A stretch of DNA of 64,000 nucleotides from positions 62,001-126,000 of the forward strand of contig NZ_JAUSSZ010000008.1 in assembly GCF_030812595.1 (NCBI RefSeq), given 5' to 3'. Position 1 is the first letter of the stretch; each line of letters opens with the position of its first letter. Below are positions 24,688-32,334 of the stretch, one piece after another. Made by a program: the position numbers and the translations under genes. The notes beneath the pieces were generated by a model that was given only the letters and a program-made list of their open reading frames with translations, did no database searches and was not told the origin of the DNA. The DNA is from Arthrobacter bambusae (lineage in GTDB: Bacteria > Actinomycetota > Actinomycetes > Actinomycetales > Micrococcaceae).

Positions 24688-25083
24688 CTATGGTTCACCA
24701 CCGACGATGTGACCGCCTATGCAGGGGGAGGTTTCATTGTGCATCGCGGCCTCGTCTTCCGGGACGGGTTTCATCCAGGTGTTGTGGTTGATCGCGCTGC
24801 GGTATGCGGGTTTTGTGCAGCTGTAGGTGCGTTTCGCTGCCAGGCCCAATCCAAGCCGGTGGAGCTTTTCCTCGATGTCCATGAAGCCGCTCTCACCTAG
24901 CCCGCGGATTTCCATCGCTAGTTCCCTGGGGGAACGTGTGATCCGCTGGGCCACGGTGTTAACACCCTGACGTTGAAGGGCGTTGGCCGTCCTGTTTGTC
25001 AGACCCAACTGGCCGATCGGGCGGGAACTGCGCAGCTCAATGCTTCGAAGCTCCGCGTTGTCGGGCTGTGTGGAAATGGCCAA
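24688..25083 (-). CDS. Free-standing RNA polymerase alpha-CTD-like protein
   Basis: A 131-aa protein. TTG 25083 is preferred because AAAGGA lies 6-11 bp upstream; TTG 25101 is the alternative. Residues 21-80 align by eye to the alpha subunit C-terminal domain of RNA polymerase: RPIGQLGLTNRTANALQRQG, then VNTVAQRI, then LAMEIRGLGESGFMDIEEKL, then HRLGLGL. The equivalents of E. coli alpha R265 and N268, which touch the DNA minor groove, are present (R31, N34), as is G296. K298 and S299 are replaced. No alpha N-terminal domain is present, so it cannot be the core subunit. The 50-residue tail has two Cys. Promoter site G and a strong hairpin precede it. Confidence 0.78.
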   Translation of the reverse strand: MAISTQPDNAELRSIELRSSRPIGQLGLTNRTANALQRQGVNTVAQRITRSPRELAMEIRGLGESGFMDIEEKLHRLGLGLAAKRTYSCTKPAYRSAINHNTWMKPVPEDEAAMHNETSPCIGGHIVGGEP

Positions 25084-25226
25084 AGAAGCATCCTTTCTCA
25101 ACCGTCTGGGCCGGGACAGTCCCCGGCCTCACCGGGAATCAATGAATCCACCCCGCCAGGGGGTGATGGTGTTTCGAGAAGTGGGGGTGATTCCGCCAGG
25201 GCGGGCTTTATCTGTTCGGGTGTTTT

Positions 25227-25268
25227 GGGCGGTGCCCGTCCAGGTCTCAATCTTCCCGGGCACCGCCC
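25227..25268. terminator. Strong leader hairpin between site G and the alpha-CTD-like gene
   Basis: A perfect 12-bp stem GGGCGGTGCCCG / CGGGCACCGCCC. It lies inside the roughly 290-bp leader of the alpha-CTD-like gene. It could be an attenuator, or the end of an independent short transcript from site G. Confidence 0.55.
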
Positions 25269-25376
25269 ATCCAGCACCCCCGGGTCTCACCCCCGGTGCC
25301 GGTGTGCAGGGCTTCGCCCGGCAGCCAGGGGGGGCTTCCGGGGGAGGCACTGTCAGGTATCCTGCACGGTTCGTTC

Positions 25377-25401
25377 AACCGACCGGCGATCTTTTCGTGA
25401 C
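25377..25401 (-). promoter_or_regulatory. ECF-type promoter motif, site G, upstream of the alpha-CTD-like gene
   Basis: Reading leftward: GTCACGA, 13 bp, CGGTT followed by GAAC. The flank CCGC before it matches sites A and C. Confidence 0.68.
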
Positions 25402-25406
25402 GCGGA

Positions 25407-25691
25407 CTACCGTCCCTGCTTCCGGGCAGCGAGAGACGGAGTGAAGGATTCCAAGGGGTATTCCTGACAGCACTGGCCGCAGGGCGACTGATCGCGACTC
25501 ACACGAACACGACCCGTAGAGGGTGATGACCCAGCGTCCGGGCAGATGAACAACGCGAGTGTGCCGGCGTCGACCAAGAGGCGGAAATCAATCATTGATT
25601 TAGGAGGGGCCTCAACGCGGCGGTCGACTGTGTGGGCTACGGAGTCAAGGAGGTCGAAATGCCGGCGTGATGGCGAGTTCTGCCGGGCCAT
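25407..25691 (-). pseudogene. Remnant of the partner / membrane-peptide pair
   Basis: One fused minus frame reads HFDLLDSVAHTVDRR, resembling the end of the DPxxxLxxTG partner, and then MIDFRLLVDAGTLALFI, resembling the membrane peptide MIDIHLLVYAGTLTVFI at 22654. The rest is unlike either. It sits downstream of the choice-of-anchor-A gene and looks like a decayed module copy. Confidence 0.5.
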
Positions 25692-25830
25692 CCTGTCCCC
25701 TGTTCTCCACGAGTTCAGCGATCAACTGGCGCATTCGTCCTGCGAGCCGTCCGGGAGCGTCGGATTCTTCAAAAGCGATACGCAGCAGCAGGCCAACAGC
25801 GGCCCGGCCTGTGTCGTCGTCAGGAATCAC
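25645..25830 (-). CDS. Small ORF of unknown function (61 aa)
   Basis: Function not recognised. GTG 25830 begins 39 bp after the choice-of-anchor-A gene. The product is acidic then basic, with a likely amphipathic helix (GRAAVGLLLRIAFEESDAPG, then RMRQLIAELVENRG). It overlaps the module remnant in another frame, so it may be a chance ORF. Confidence 0.35.
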   Translation of the reverse strand: MIPDDDTGRAAVGLLLRIAFEESDAPGRLAGRMRQLIAELVENRGQDGPAELAITPAFRPP

Positions 25831-25869
25831 ACGGAAACTCGATTGTGACGGGGGATCCTGGTCCGTTCA

Positions 25870-27399
25870 CTACCCGTGGTGGTGTGTCTTTTTGTGGTGC
25901 CGGGCCAGTAGCATCGCGCAGCCAAGCGCGAGGATTGCCGCACCGGCGGCTGCCACGGGAACGACTCCTGCTCCCGTGTAGGCGAGCTGCTCGGACCGAC
26001 CCTCGGCGTGCGGGGTCGCCGTCGTGATTCCGGGGGTCGGCTGCGCTGACGTGGTCGGGAGGACCACGGCGGGCTGTGAGGGTGTGGCCGTAGGGGCTGT
26101 GGGGCCCGCGGTGGTCCCGTGGGCGGAAGGGGTCGGGGTGGGGGTCGCGACGGCGGCCGTCGGTGTGGCGGATGGCGTCACCGTGGCCGTGGATGAGGGT
26201 GTCGTTGCTGACGTGTGCAGTATCAGTTGGGGGGTGAAGGCGTAGTGATGCAGTTCGCCTTGGTTGTTGAACACTGCCGTGGCGGCGACGATTTGGCCTT
26301 CGATCTGGCCTTTGTTTTGTTCCCCGGTCCCGGGGATTGTGGCTGGTTCCGTGAGGTGGCTGTTCGGGGCCAGGATGCTTCCCGGGGAAATCCCGTTAGT
26401 TGCGAGCTGGACCGCGGATCCCGGTGTTTGGTCGATGTTCCAGAGCATGAACGGGGCGAAAGCGTTGTCCGAGGGTCCGTTCGGGTACATTCCTGCTGCT
26501 TCGGTCGGGAGGCGCACGAGACTTCCGTCGGCCACGCGGAGGTTGATGATCAGTGGTGTGTCCGCCGAGGGGACGGCGCCGCTGAAGTGCATTACCCAGG
26601 GGCCTTGCGGCAATTGTCCGGCGTCGAGGCTGAGGACGTTGACTGCACCGGGGGTGAGGGTGAGTGTGAGTCCGTCGTTGGTCGGGGAGGTCGTGACCGG
26701 GGTTGCCCCTGCGGGGCCGCCGGCGGCAATGGTGTCATTCCACTCGTGCAGGGAAGCCTCTCCGGCTGCTGTTACCAGGACGCGGTAGGCGCCGGGGTTC
26801 GTGGCCTGCTGGATCGTTTCGGTGAAGGCGCTCTGTTCCGCGACGGGCGACTGGCAGCCGGCTTGTGCAGTGGTTTGGACGCACACTCCGGCGCCCCGGG
26901 GCATGACCGCCGCGTTCGAGGTGTCCCCGAACACCATGCGCCCCTCGGTCGCAGGTCCGGTGCTGCCGCCAGAGCTGACCCGCAGGAAGCCGCCGGCGCC
27001 CAGGTCGTAGTGTCCAGCGGCCACCACCCGGACCGGGATCCCGTCCAGGACCGGCAGGGTGTAGTTGCCGTTGGATACGGCCTTGTGGATCACGTTGTAG
27101 GGGTTCGGGGAGGTCACGGCGATATTGCCCCCTGCCGCCAGGGATCCCTCAAGCTCGTGGTTGGCAAGGCTCGCGTCCCCGAATGTCACGACAGTGAACC
27201 CGTCAGCGCCCGCCAGCGGGTCCACACTCAGGGAAGCTGGTGTCACAGACACGACCTGAACGGTGGGGGACGCGGCCGCGCAGACCGCGGGCGTTCCGAG
27301 AACGGCGGCTGCCGCCAGCAAGGCCAGAGCGCGGCCCTGCGCTGCTGGGCGCTTTCGCGGACTTTTTGCCGGTTGACCGGATATGGGCACAGAAGACAT
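25870..27399 (-). CDS. Choice-of-anchor-A surface protein with LAYTG sorting signal
   Basis: A 509-aa exported protein. The signal peptide is near residues 20-42 (GRALALLAAAAVLGTPAVCA). The body, residues 50-400, fits the choice-of-anchor-A domain: FTVVTFGDASLANHELEGSL with AAGGNIAV, then GSILAPNSHL, GQIEGQIVAATAVF and GELHHYAF near its end. A Thr/Pro/Ala stalk follows, then LAYTG at residue 472, a hydrophobic helix and HHKKTHHHG. This domain family is found in bacterial surface adhesins with varied anchors. Promoter site F and a perfect hairpin lie just upstream. Ligand unknown. Confidence 0.82.
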   Translation of the reverse strand: MSSVPISGQPAKSPRKRPAAQGRALALLAAAAVLGTPAVCAAASPTVQVVSVTPASLSVDPLAGADGFTVVTFGDASLANHELEGSLAAGGNIAVTSPNPYNVIHKAVSNGNYTLPVLDGIPVRVVAAGHYDLGAGGFLRVSSGGSTGPATEGRMVFGDTSNAAVMPRGAGVCVQTTAQAGCQSPVAEQSAFTETIQQATNPGAYRVLVTAAGEASLHEWNDTIAAGGPAGATPVTTSPTNDGLTLTLTPGAVNVLSLDAGQLPQGPWVMHFSGAVPSADTPLIINLRVADGSLVRLPTEAAGMYPNGPSDNAFAPFMLWNIDQTPGSAVQLATNGISPGSILAPNSHLTEPATIPGTGEQNKGQIEGQIVAATAVFNNQGELHHYAFTPQLILHTSATTPSSTATVTPSATPTAAVATPTPTPSAHGTTAGPTAPTATPSQPAVVLPTTSAQPTPGITTATPHAEGRSEQLAYTGAGVVPVAAAGAAILALGCAMLLARHHKKTHHHG

Positions 27400-27470
27400 G
27401 AAAGGAATCCTTCGGAATTGGGCGCGAGCTTTGAACTGCGAAAAATCGGGAGTTCACTCACGGTGACAAG

Positions 27471-27492
27471 AGGGAGTGAACCATCACTCCCT
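27471..27492 (-). promoter_or_regulatory. 5'-leader hairpin of the choice-of-anchor-A transcript
   Basis: A perfect 9-bp stem AGGGAGTGA / TCACTCCCT with a 4-base loop, immediately downstream of site F. If transcription starts a few bases after the -10 block, the mRNA begins with this hairpin, which could protect its 5' end. Confidence 0.55.
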
Positions 27493-27502
27493 TGCCCCTT
27501 TC

Positions 27503-27527
27503 ACCGGCGACGGTTACGTTTCATGAC
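27503..27527 (-). promoter_or_regulatory. ECF-type promoter motif, site F, upstream of the choice-of-anchor-A gene
   Basis: Reading leftward: GTCATGA, 13 bp, CCGGT followed by GAAAGG. It lies 104 bp before the ATG. Confidence 0.66.
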
Positions 27528-27762
27528 ACGAAAGCAGATTCTTAGTGGAATCTTGAGCAAACGCTAACAATCCCGCCCACTACCCCCTGAGCCGCACCAC
27601 GTTGCAGGGCTTCTTGACTGGGTTGAGGGGATGCGCCTGTTGGCGTCAACTATTTCAGGCCCGGGCAGGAGGGCTCTTTCCGGCCCCACCAGACATCGGA
27701 AGACGGGTTGCATCGCAATGGCTTGGCCTCGGGTATTGGCGTGCATCTTGGGAGCACGGTCA

Positions 27763-28098
27763 TCATGCCTGACGCGCGCCGGCGGGAGATGCAAAAACGG
27801 ACAGCACCCCGAATGGGAGGCTGCAGATGATGGATACCGCAAGGTGGACATCGATCAGCGCAGTGGTTCCTCATCGCTGGCTTCCGATGTGTCTGTGGCG
27901 AGGACGGTGTCCCGGACGGATGCCAGGAGATCACCGGTCGTTGTCATGGCGCGGACCGGGTCGAAAAACTCCCGGTCGATGGTTTGCCTGTATTTGGTGT
28001 AGCGCCGGCCTGCGTCCCTGCCATTGTCCTGATAATCAAGCGGTGGCAGGTGGCTCGTCAGAGGTGCGCCGGTTGAAAGTTTCAGGCTGCCTCCCGGT
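27763..28098 (-). pseudogene. Degenerate sigma-partner plus membrane-peptide pair
   Basis: On the minus strand a frame ending at 27855 reads YTKYRQTIDREFFDPVRAMT, then TTGDLLASVRDTVL, a clear DPxxxLxxTG partner. It is open upstream to about 28098 but has no usable start codon. Overlapping its stop, another frame begins (L)IDVHLAVSIICSLPFGVLSV and ends at 27763, matching the membrane peptide MIDIHLLVYAG. No sigma gene remains upstream. The stretch 27528-27762 holds nothing recognisable. Confidence 0.6.
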
Positions 28099-28120
28099 GC
28101 GGCATTGAACCGCGCGCGCC

Positions 28121-28145
28121 GTCATGATCGGCTTGACTCAGGGTT
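28121..28145 (+). promoter_or_regulatory. ECF-type promoter motif, site J, before the first plus-strand partner gene
   Basis: GTCATGA (28121-28127), 13 bp, GGGTT (28141-28145), then TTGT. It ends only 8 bp before the ATG at 28154, so the mRNA would be leaderless or nearly so. Confidence 0.6.
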
Positions 28146-28153
28146 TTGTCTAT

Positions 28154-28384
28154 ATGAAGACAGCTTCGCTCAAGCCCAGGGAGACGCTCCGGACAGTCCG
28201 CGGAACCGTTAGTGTCGGGGCCGTTGAACTCCGCGAGCTTCAGGCCCGCTGGAGTACGTTCGTTTGCATGTCGGACCGGGACAATGAACGGTTCGACCCG
28301 GTTGCCTCGCTGAGGTACACGGGGGCAGTCATCGACGCCGTGGGAATCGTGGTGGCAACGGTTGAGCGATCGTCCGGGCAATAG
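28154..28384 (+). CDS. Small sigma-partner protein, DPxxxLxxTG family
   Basis: A 76-aa protein. The frame is open to 28124, but ATG 28154 is preferred because promoter site J covers the earlier codon. The conserved core is GTVSVGAVELRELQARWSTF, then FDPVASLRYTGAVIDAVGIV. It aligns along its length with the product at 30525-30779, which has TVSVGWDEIAELSRAW and VDPILSLRKTGAILRSV. It is a separate transcription unit 590 bp before the fused sigma factor. Function unknown, with a proposed link to sigma activity. Confidence 0.65.
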   Translation: MKTASLKPRETLRTVRGTVSVGAVELRELQARWSTFVCMSDRDNERFDPVASLRYTGAVIDAVGIVVATVERSSGQ

Positions 28385-28857
28385 GAGAGGAAAGCAGGCG
28401 AGCGGCCGTCCGCTTGGTCTGATTCCTTTGCCTTGGCCGTGAACCGGAGTGACGTGCTGAGCATGGGAATGTTGTCTATTACGGTTCACGACATCACCTG
28501 GGCGCAGGTAGACCGCTGAGGCCCGCGGCTCCGCGTTGTCACGAGAACGCTTTGCCGACAGCCTGCTGACCGTCGAGACGTTGGCGGGACCGCGTCTTTT
28601 GGCCGGCCGACGACGAGCCGACCTTGGATGAGTTCCGCGACGTTTGCTGGCTGGCCAACACCACCAAAGGAATCCAAGACGCGGGCCTTCGAGCATATGG
28701 GTCCGCCCAAGTCTCTCCTTTCCCTGAGGGCTCAAGCTTCCGGTATCTGGAGAATCCGGGCACCGAAACGAATCGGTCCCCTACCGTTGGCGTGTGTGTC
28801 GCCCGCTCCTTGCTGTGCCGGGCCGACCCGGCCGGCCAGCTCTGAGCACTTCGTGGC
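28385..28857. other. No gene recognised
   Basis: About 470 bp before site I. Frames are open on both strands for up to 80 codons but show no family signature or good ribosome sites. A GTCACGA at 28519 lacks the second block. Confidence 0.5.
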
Positions 28858-28882
28858 GTCATGATCCTGCGGTCTTGCGGTT
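28858..28882 (+). promoter_or_regulatory. ECF-type promoter motif, site I, upstream of the fused sigma factor
   Basis: GTCATGA (28858-28864), 13 bp, CGGTT (28878-28882), then GAAG. It is 93 bp before the proposed start at 28975. Confidence 0.7.
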
Positions 28883-28974
28883 GAAGAGTCCGGGATGCTT
28901 TCTGCCGGGCAGCTTCCAGGCGGCTTCTCACTAGCAGCTCTATTCCAAGGCAGTGACATAAGGGGGTAGCCGCC

Positions 28975-30375
28975 ATCAGCCTTCATAACGCAGGGGAGCT
29001 TTCGGATGAGGCCCTGATCATCTTCAGCCGTGCCGGAGACCGCGACGCCGTCGAGGTCCTGTACCGCAGACACCACGACGCCGCCGTACGGTTCGCCCGT
29101 CGCCTGACGGGCAACGCAGCGGACGCCGATGATGTGGCACATGAAGCCTTCACGAAAGTGATCGCGGCGATCGGCAGTGGCAACGGGCCGGATGCCGTAT
29201 TCCGCCCGTACCTGTTCCGCGCCGTCCGAACTGTTGCGGCCAACCATTGGGAGCAGCAGGCAAAGGAAATCCCCTGTGAGGAAACACCCGACACTGCACT
29301 GCAGGACCCTGGCCTGGAAGCCGTCCTGAGCCAGGACAGCATCACACCCGCCTACAGGGCCTTCGAATCCCTGCCCCCGCGGTGGCGTACCGTGCTTTGG
29401 CACGCCGACGTCGAGAACGAACCACCGCGCCGCATCGCACCCTTGCTTGGCATCGAACCGAACGCCGTCTCGGCGCTGCTGATGAGAGCCAGACGAGGAC
29501 TCCGGGAGGCTTTCCTGAACCAATATGCCGCAGGAGAACTCCCTCAGACCGGCTGCCAGCCGACACTGCCCTATCTGGCGGGTACCGTCCTGGGTACAGC
29601 CTCGGCCAGGGACCGCAGCGCCGCGAAGCAACACGCCGGAGACTGCGAGGACTGCAGGAAGGTCATAGCAGAGCTGACAGACATCAGGAAGACCATGCGG
29701 GCCCTTATAGCCCCTGTCCTGCTCCTATCACCATTGCTTCCCTCTGTTTCAACGGGGGTCCTCCTCCGTTGGCTCCCCAGGCCCCGGCCGAGCACGGGAT
29801 TCATCGCCGCGGGGTCAGTCATCGCCTCGATCACGCTCACCGCGGGCCTGACCTTGTTCATCCAGACCACCAGCGCACCAACTCAGCCCGTACTCTCAAC
29901 GCAAGAGCCCGCGAGAACCTCGCCGCAGGCAGCCGTCAACACGTCCAGCAGTGCGTCGAGCACGCCAGGCAGCAGCCCCGGTCTGCCAACCATTGATTCT
30001 TCAACCGCCGGAACCACAACCGCGACGGACTCTGGCCGGACGGAATCGCTGGCGGTTCCGTCCCTTCCCCAGCGCCCGGCAAGCCCTCTAGGCACCCCAT
30101 CACAGGGTCCTCGCAGAAACCTGCCAACGGCGTCAGCCTCACATCCGGCGGGGTTCCGTCCATCACCAAGCGCAACCATCGTGCCGTCACAAATTCCGTC
30201 ACCCGCCAGGACCGCACCTTCACCCACGCCTAACCCGGCACCGGCCACGGCTACTCCGACGCCAACACCGACCAGCAGTTCCGGTACAACCCCCTCCCCT
30301 ACGGCAACGCCGGGAACGCCCGTGCCTCCACCCACGATCTGCGTGCCCTTCTTGATCTGGTGCCTGCCGGTTTGA
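28975..30375 (+). CDS. ECF sigma factor fused to zinc-finger anti-sigma domain, membrane helix and S/T/P-rich tail
   Basis: A 466-aa protein if ATC 28975 is the start. AGGGGG lies 8 bp upstream and region 2 needs this N terminus; the first in-frame GTG is 29134, inside region 2. Domains: sigma region 2 (about 10-100, ALIIFSRAGDRDAVEVLYRR and DVAHEAFTKVIAAIG), region 4 (about 124-180, LPPRWRTVLWHADVENEPPR, NAVSALLMRARRGLREAF), an HxxxCxxC zinc site (H220, C224, C227) as in ZAS anti-sigma factors, a membrane helix (about 275-297, FIAAGSVIASITLTAGLTLF), then about 170 residues rich in S/T/P ending ICVPFLIWCLPV. This would tether sigma to the membrane with an outside sensor. Promoter site I lies upstream. 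Confidence 0.82.
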   Translation: MSLHNAGELSDEALIIFSRAGDRDAVEVLYRRHHDAAVRFARRLTGNAADADDVAHEAFTKVIAAIGSGNGPDAVFRPYLFRAVRTVAANHWEQQAKEIPCEETPDTALQDPGLEAVLSQDSITPAYRAFESLPPRWRTVLWHADVENEPPRRIAPLLGIEPNAVSALLMRARRGLREAFLNQYAAGELPQTGCQPTLPYLAGTVLGTASARDRSAAKQHAGDCEDCRKVIAELTDIRKTMRALIAPVLLLSPLLPSVSTGVLLRWLPRPRPSTGFIAAGSVIASITLTAGLTLFIQTTSAPTQPVLSTQEPARTSPQAAVNTSSSASSTPGSSPGLPTIDSSTAGTTTATDSGRTESLAVPSLPQRPASPLGTPSQGPRRNLPTASASHPAGFRPSPSATIVPSQIPSPARTAPSPTPNPAPATATPTPTPTSSSGTTPSPTATPGTPVPPPTICVPFLIWCLPV

Positions 30376-30524
30376 GGACTCGACGTGAAGACAGAACCGG
30401 ACGGACAGAGGAACATGGGGTGAGGGACCCGGAGCCACGCAGGACCCACAAAGTCCGGATGTTACACACCAGAGCGACCCAAACCGATATGATCGGCAGG
30501 CATCAGCGGCAACAAGGGGAAGGC

Positions 30525-30779
30525 ATGTCAGAGAACACTCAGGATCGTCCCACCGTGTCGGTCGGCTGGGACGAAATCGCCGAACTTTCCCGCGCTTGGG
30601 CCGACTACACCTCGACAAAAGGGAACGGGGCAGGGCCGGTCGATCCGATCCTGTCCCTGAGAAAGACCGGCGCCATTCTCCGCTCGGTCAACAGGGTTCT
30701 GGCCTCGGTCGATTACGAAGCGGGCAAGGGCGAACCCACCCAGGCTCCTCTCGGCGACCCCTCATGCCCGGGCTCGTAA
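30525..30779 (+). CDS. Small sigma-partner protein, DPxxxLxxTG family
   Basis: An 84-aa protein from ATG 30525, with AAGGGGAAGG upstream. The core is PTVSVGWDEIAELSRAWADY, then VDPILSLRKTGAILRSVNRV. It lies between the two fused sigma factors (149 bp after the first, 197 bp before the second) on the same strand and may be co-transcribed with the first. Same family as the products at 22679-22900 and 28154-28384. Function unknown. Confidence 0.75.
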   Translation: MSENTQDRPTVSVGWDEIAELSRAWADYTSTKGNGAGPVDPILSLRKTGAILRSVNRVLASVDYEAGKGEPTQAPLGDPSCPGS

Positions 30780-30976
30780 CACGGCGACATCGAATGAACT
30801 TAATGACCAAAACGCACAGATGCGCACCCTGGAGTGCTGTCGTAGGAACATCCTGACCGATCGGCTCGGGACCCCGCGCGCCCCGGAGCAACGATGTCCA
30901 CAAGCAATCTCACCGATTCAAGCCGCCCGACCGCGGTCAGGATGATCGGCCGGGCGCCGGAATTCCGTGACATGGC

Positions 30977-32086
30977 ATGATCAAATACCCGTCGACACCG
31001 GAAGAAGAAGCCCGGCTTGTCCAGGATTGCCGGAACGGCCGCCCCGGGGCAGTCATCATTCTTTACCAGACCCACTGGGAACCGGCCGTGAGGTACGCTG
31101 CCCGGCTCAGTCATTCCCTGCAGGACGCCGAAGACATCGCAGCAACAGCGTTTCTGAAGTCACTGACGGCCATGCGCCGCGGCAAAGGCCCTAACGGTCC
31201 GGTCCGGCCCTACATTCTTAAAGCCGTACGCACGACCGCAGCCGATCACTATTCCATGGCCGAACACCCTTCCTCCAGGATCGATGAAGTGGCCGCCCAC
31301 GGGAAAGGCTCCCATGACTTCCGCACCCCGGACCACGATTTCGTCGCGGAGGCCTTCGCTGTACTGCCCCTGCGCTGGCAGCGAGTCCTTTGGTACGTTG
31401 AAATCGAAGGCCTGAAACCACGCGAAGCAGCACCGTTACTGGGAGTAGAACCCAACGCCCTGTCCGCGGTTCTTAAACGTGCACGCAAAGGCCTCCGCGC
31501 CGCATACCTAGCCGTCTACATCCGGGAAACACCCAACACGGGCTGCGAAATCATGCTCCGGCTCCTCTCGCTCTCAGCCCAAGGAGAAGCCGGCCCCAGC
31601 GAACGAGCATCCGTCGACCGGCATGCCCGTTCCTGCCAGGATTGCCACGCCGCCCTCAAACGGCTCGGCAGCGTCCACTCAGGCATGCGCAGCTTCCTGC
31701 ACCCCGGACTGATCATGACCCTCATCTGCCCCGTGACAGCCATGCGGATCCTAGACGTCGTGCCCTTCCCCGGCCAACACCAGCTACAACAGCTCAACGA
31801 GACAATGACTGAGCACTGGAATCATTCAGGGACGCTCTTCCACGGGATACGGGCCATCGCCGCGGCCGCCGCAGTGGCCGCGGCAATGGTAATCACGCCG
31901 GCCGCACCGGTTCAAAGCCCGGATCCGGCACGTCAGGCTGCAACCGTCACCGGCCGAGGTCCCTACGGAACCGCAAATGGAGACCCGCCGGGGGAGGCAA
32001 CTTCACCCCAAGGCCCAGCGGACAGGGCGAGATCGGACGCCCCCGTTCCCGTCCACCCAGAGCCCGGACCAACCAGCAAGCACTAA
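30977..32086 (+). CDS. ECF sigma factor fused to zinc-finger anti-sigma domain and membrane helix
   Basis: A 369-aa protein from ATG 30977. Region 2 is at about 12-95 (ARLVQDCRNGRPGAVIILYQ, LQDAEDIAATAFLKSL). Region 4 is at about 122-180 (VLPLRWQRVLWYVEIEGLKP, then NALSAVLKRARKGLRAAYLA). A ZAS-like HxxxCxxC motif is at H216, C220, C223 (DRHARSCQDCHAALKRL). A membrane helix is at about 291-309 and a Pro/Ser-rich tail ends HPEPGPTSKH. It is a paralogue of the protein at 28975-30375, with a shorter tail that lacks the terminal Cys pair. No copy of the shared motif was found directly upstream. A hairpin follows the gene. Confidence 0.85.
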   Translation: MIKYPSTPEEEARLVQDCRNGRPGAVIILYQTHWEPAVRYAARLSHSLQDAEDIAATAFLKSLTAMRRGKGPNGPVRPYILKAVRTTAADHYSMAEHPSSRIDEVAAHGKGSHDFRTPDHDFVAEAFAVLPLRWQRVLWYVEIEGLKPREAAPLLGVEPNALSAVLKRARKGLRAAYLAVYIRETPNTGCEIMLRLLSLSAQGEAGPSERASVDRHARSCQDCHAALKRLGSVHSGMRSFLHPGLIMTLICPVTAMRILDVVPFPGQHQLQQLNETMTEHWNHSGTLFHGIRAIAAAAAVAAAMVITPAAPVQSPDPARQAATVTGRGPYGTANGDPPGEATSPQGPADRARSDAPVPVHPEPGPTSKH

Positions 32087-32121
32087 AACATCGCCGGGAG
32101 CAAGCGCGCCGGCCCTCCACC

Positions 32122-32143
32122 GCCGCGTGTCCTTGCACGCGGC
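32122..32143 (+). terminator. Terminator after the second fused sigma gene
   Basis: A perfect 8-bp GC stem GCCGCGTG / CACGCGGC with a 6-base loop, 35 bp after the stop codon. Confidence 0.6.
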
Positions 32144-32231
32144 CAGCCACTGACGCCTGAAGGGCAGCCGGGTCCTTTCACAGTCCTTTGAATATGTCAG
32201 CCTGATCGGAGCCCACTAGGCCGGCCCGAAC

Positions 32232-32284
32232 GGTACCCACCAGCCGGACATGCCGGAACTAATGACGCTTGAATGGTACCCACC
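32232..32284. repeat. Direct repeats GGTACCCACC, possible IS21-type end
   Basis: GGTACCCACC occurs at 32232-32241 and 32275-32284, 43 bp apart, just before the transposase remnant. Multiple short terminal repeats are usual at IS21-family ends. Confidence 0.45.
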
Positions 32285-32334
32285 TGTGAGCGTTGATCCC
32301 ATCCATTGTTGGGATCGACGACGGGAGGGCCGGG

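Noticed and set aside
28519..28543. GTCACGA at about 28519 as another promoter site
   Set aside because: After 13 bp the sequence is ACAGC, so the second block is absent.
28486..28710. Possible second alpha-CTD-like remnant around 28600-28680
   Set aside because: Only vague similarity in one frame; no glycine-hairpin or R..N pattern.
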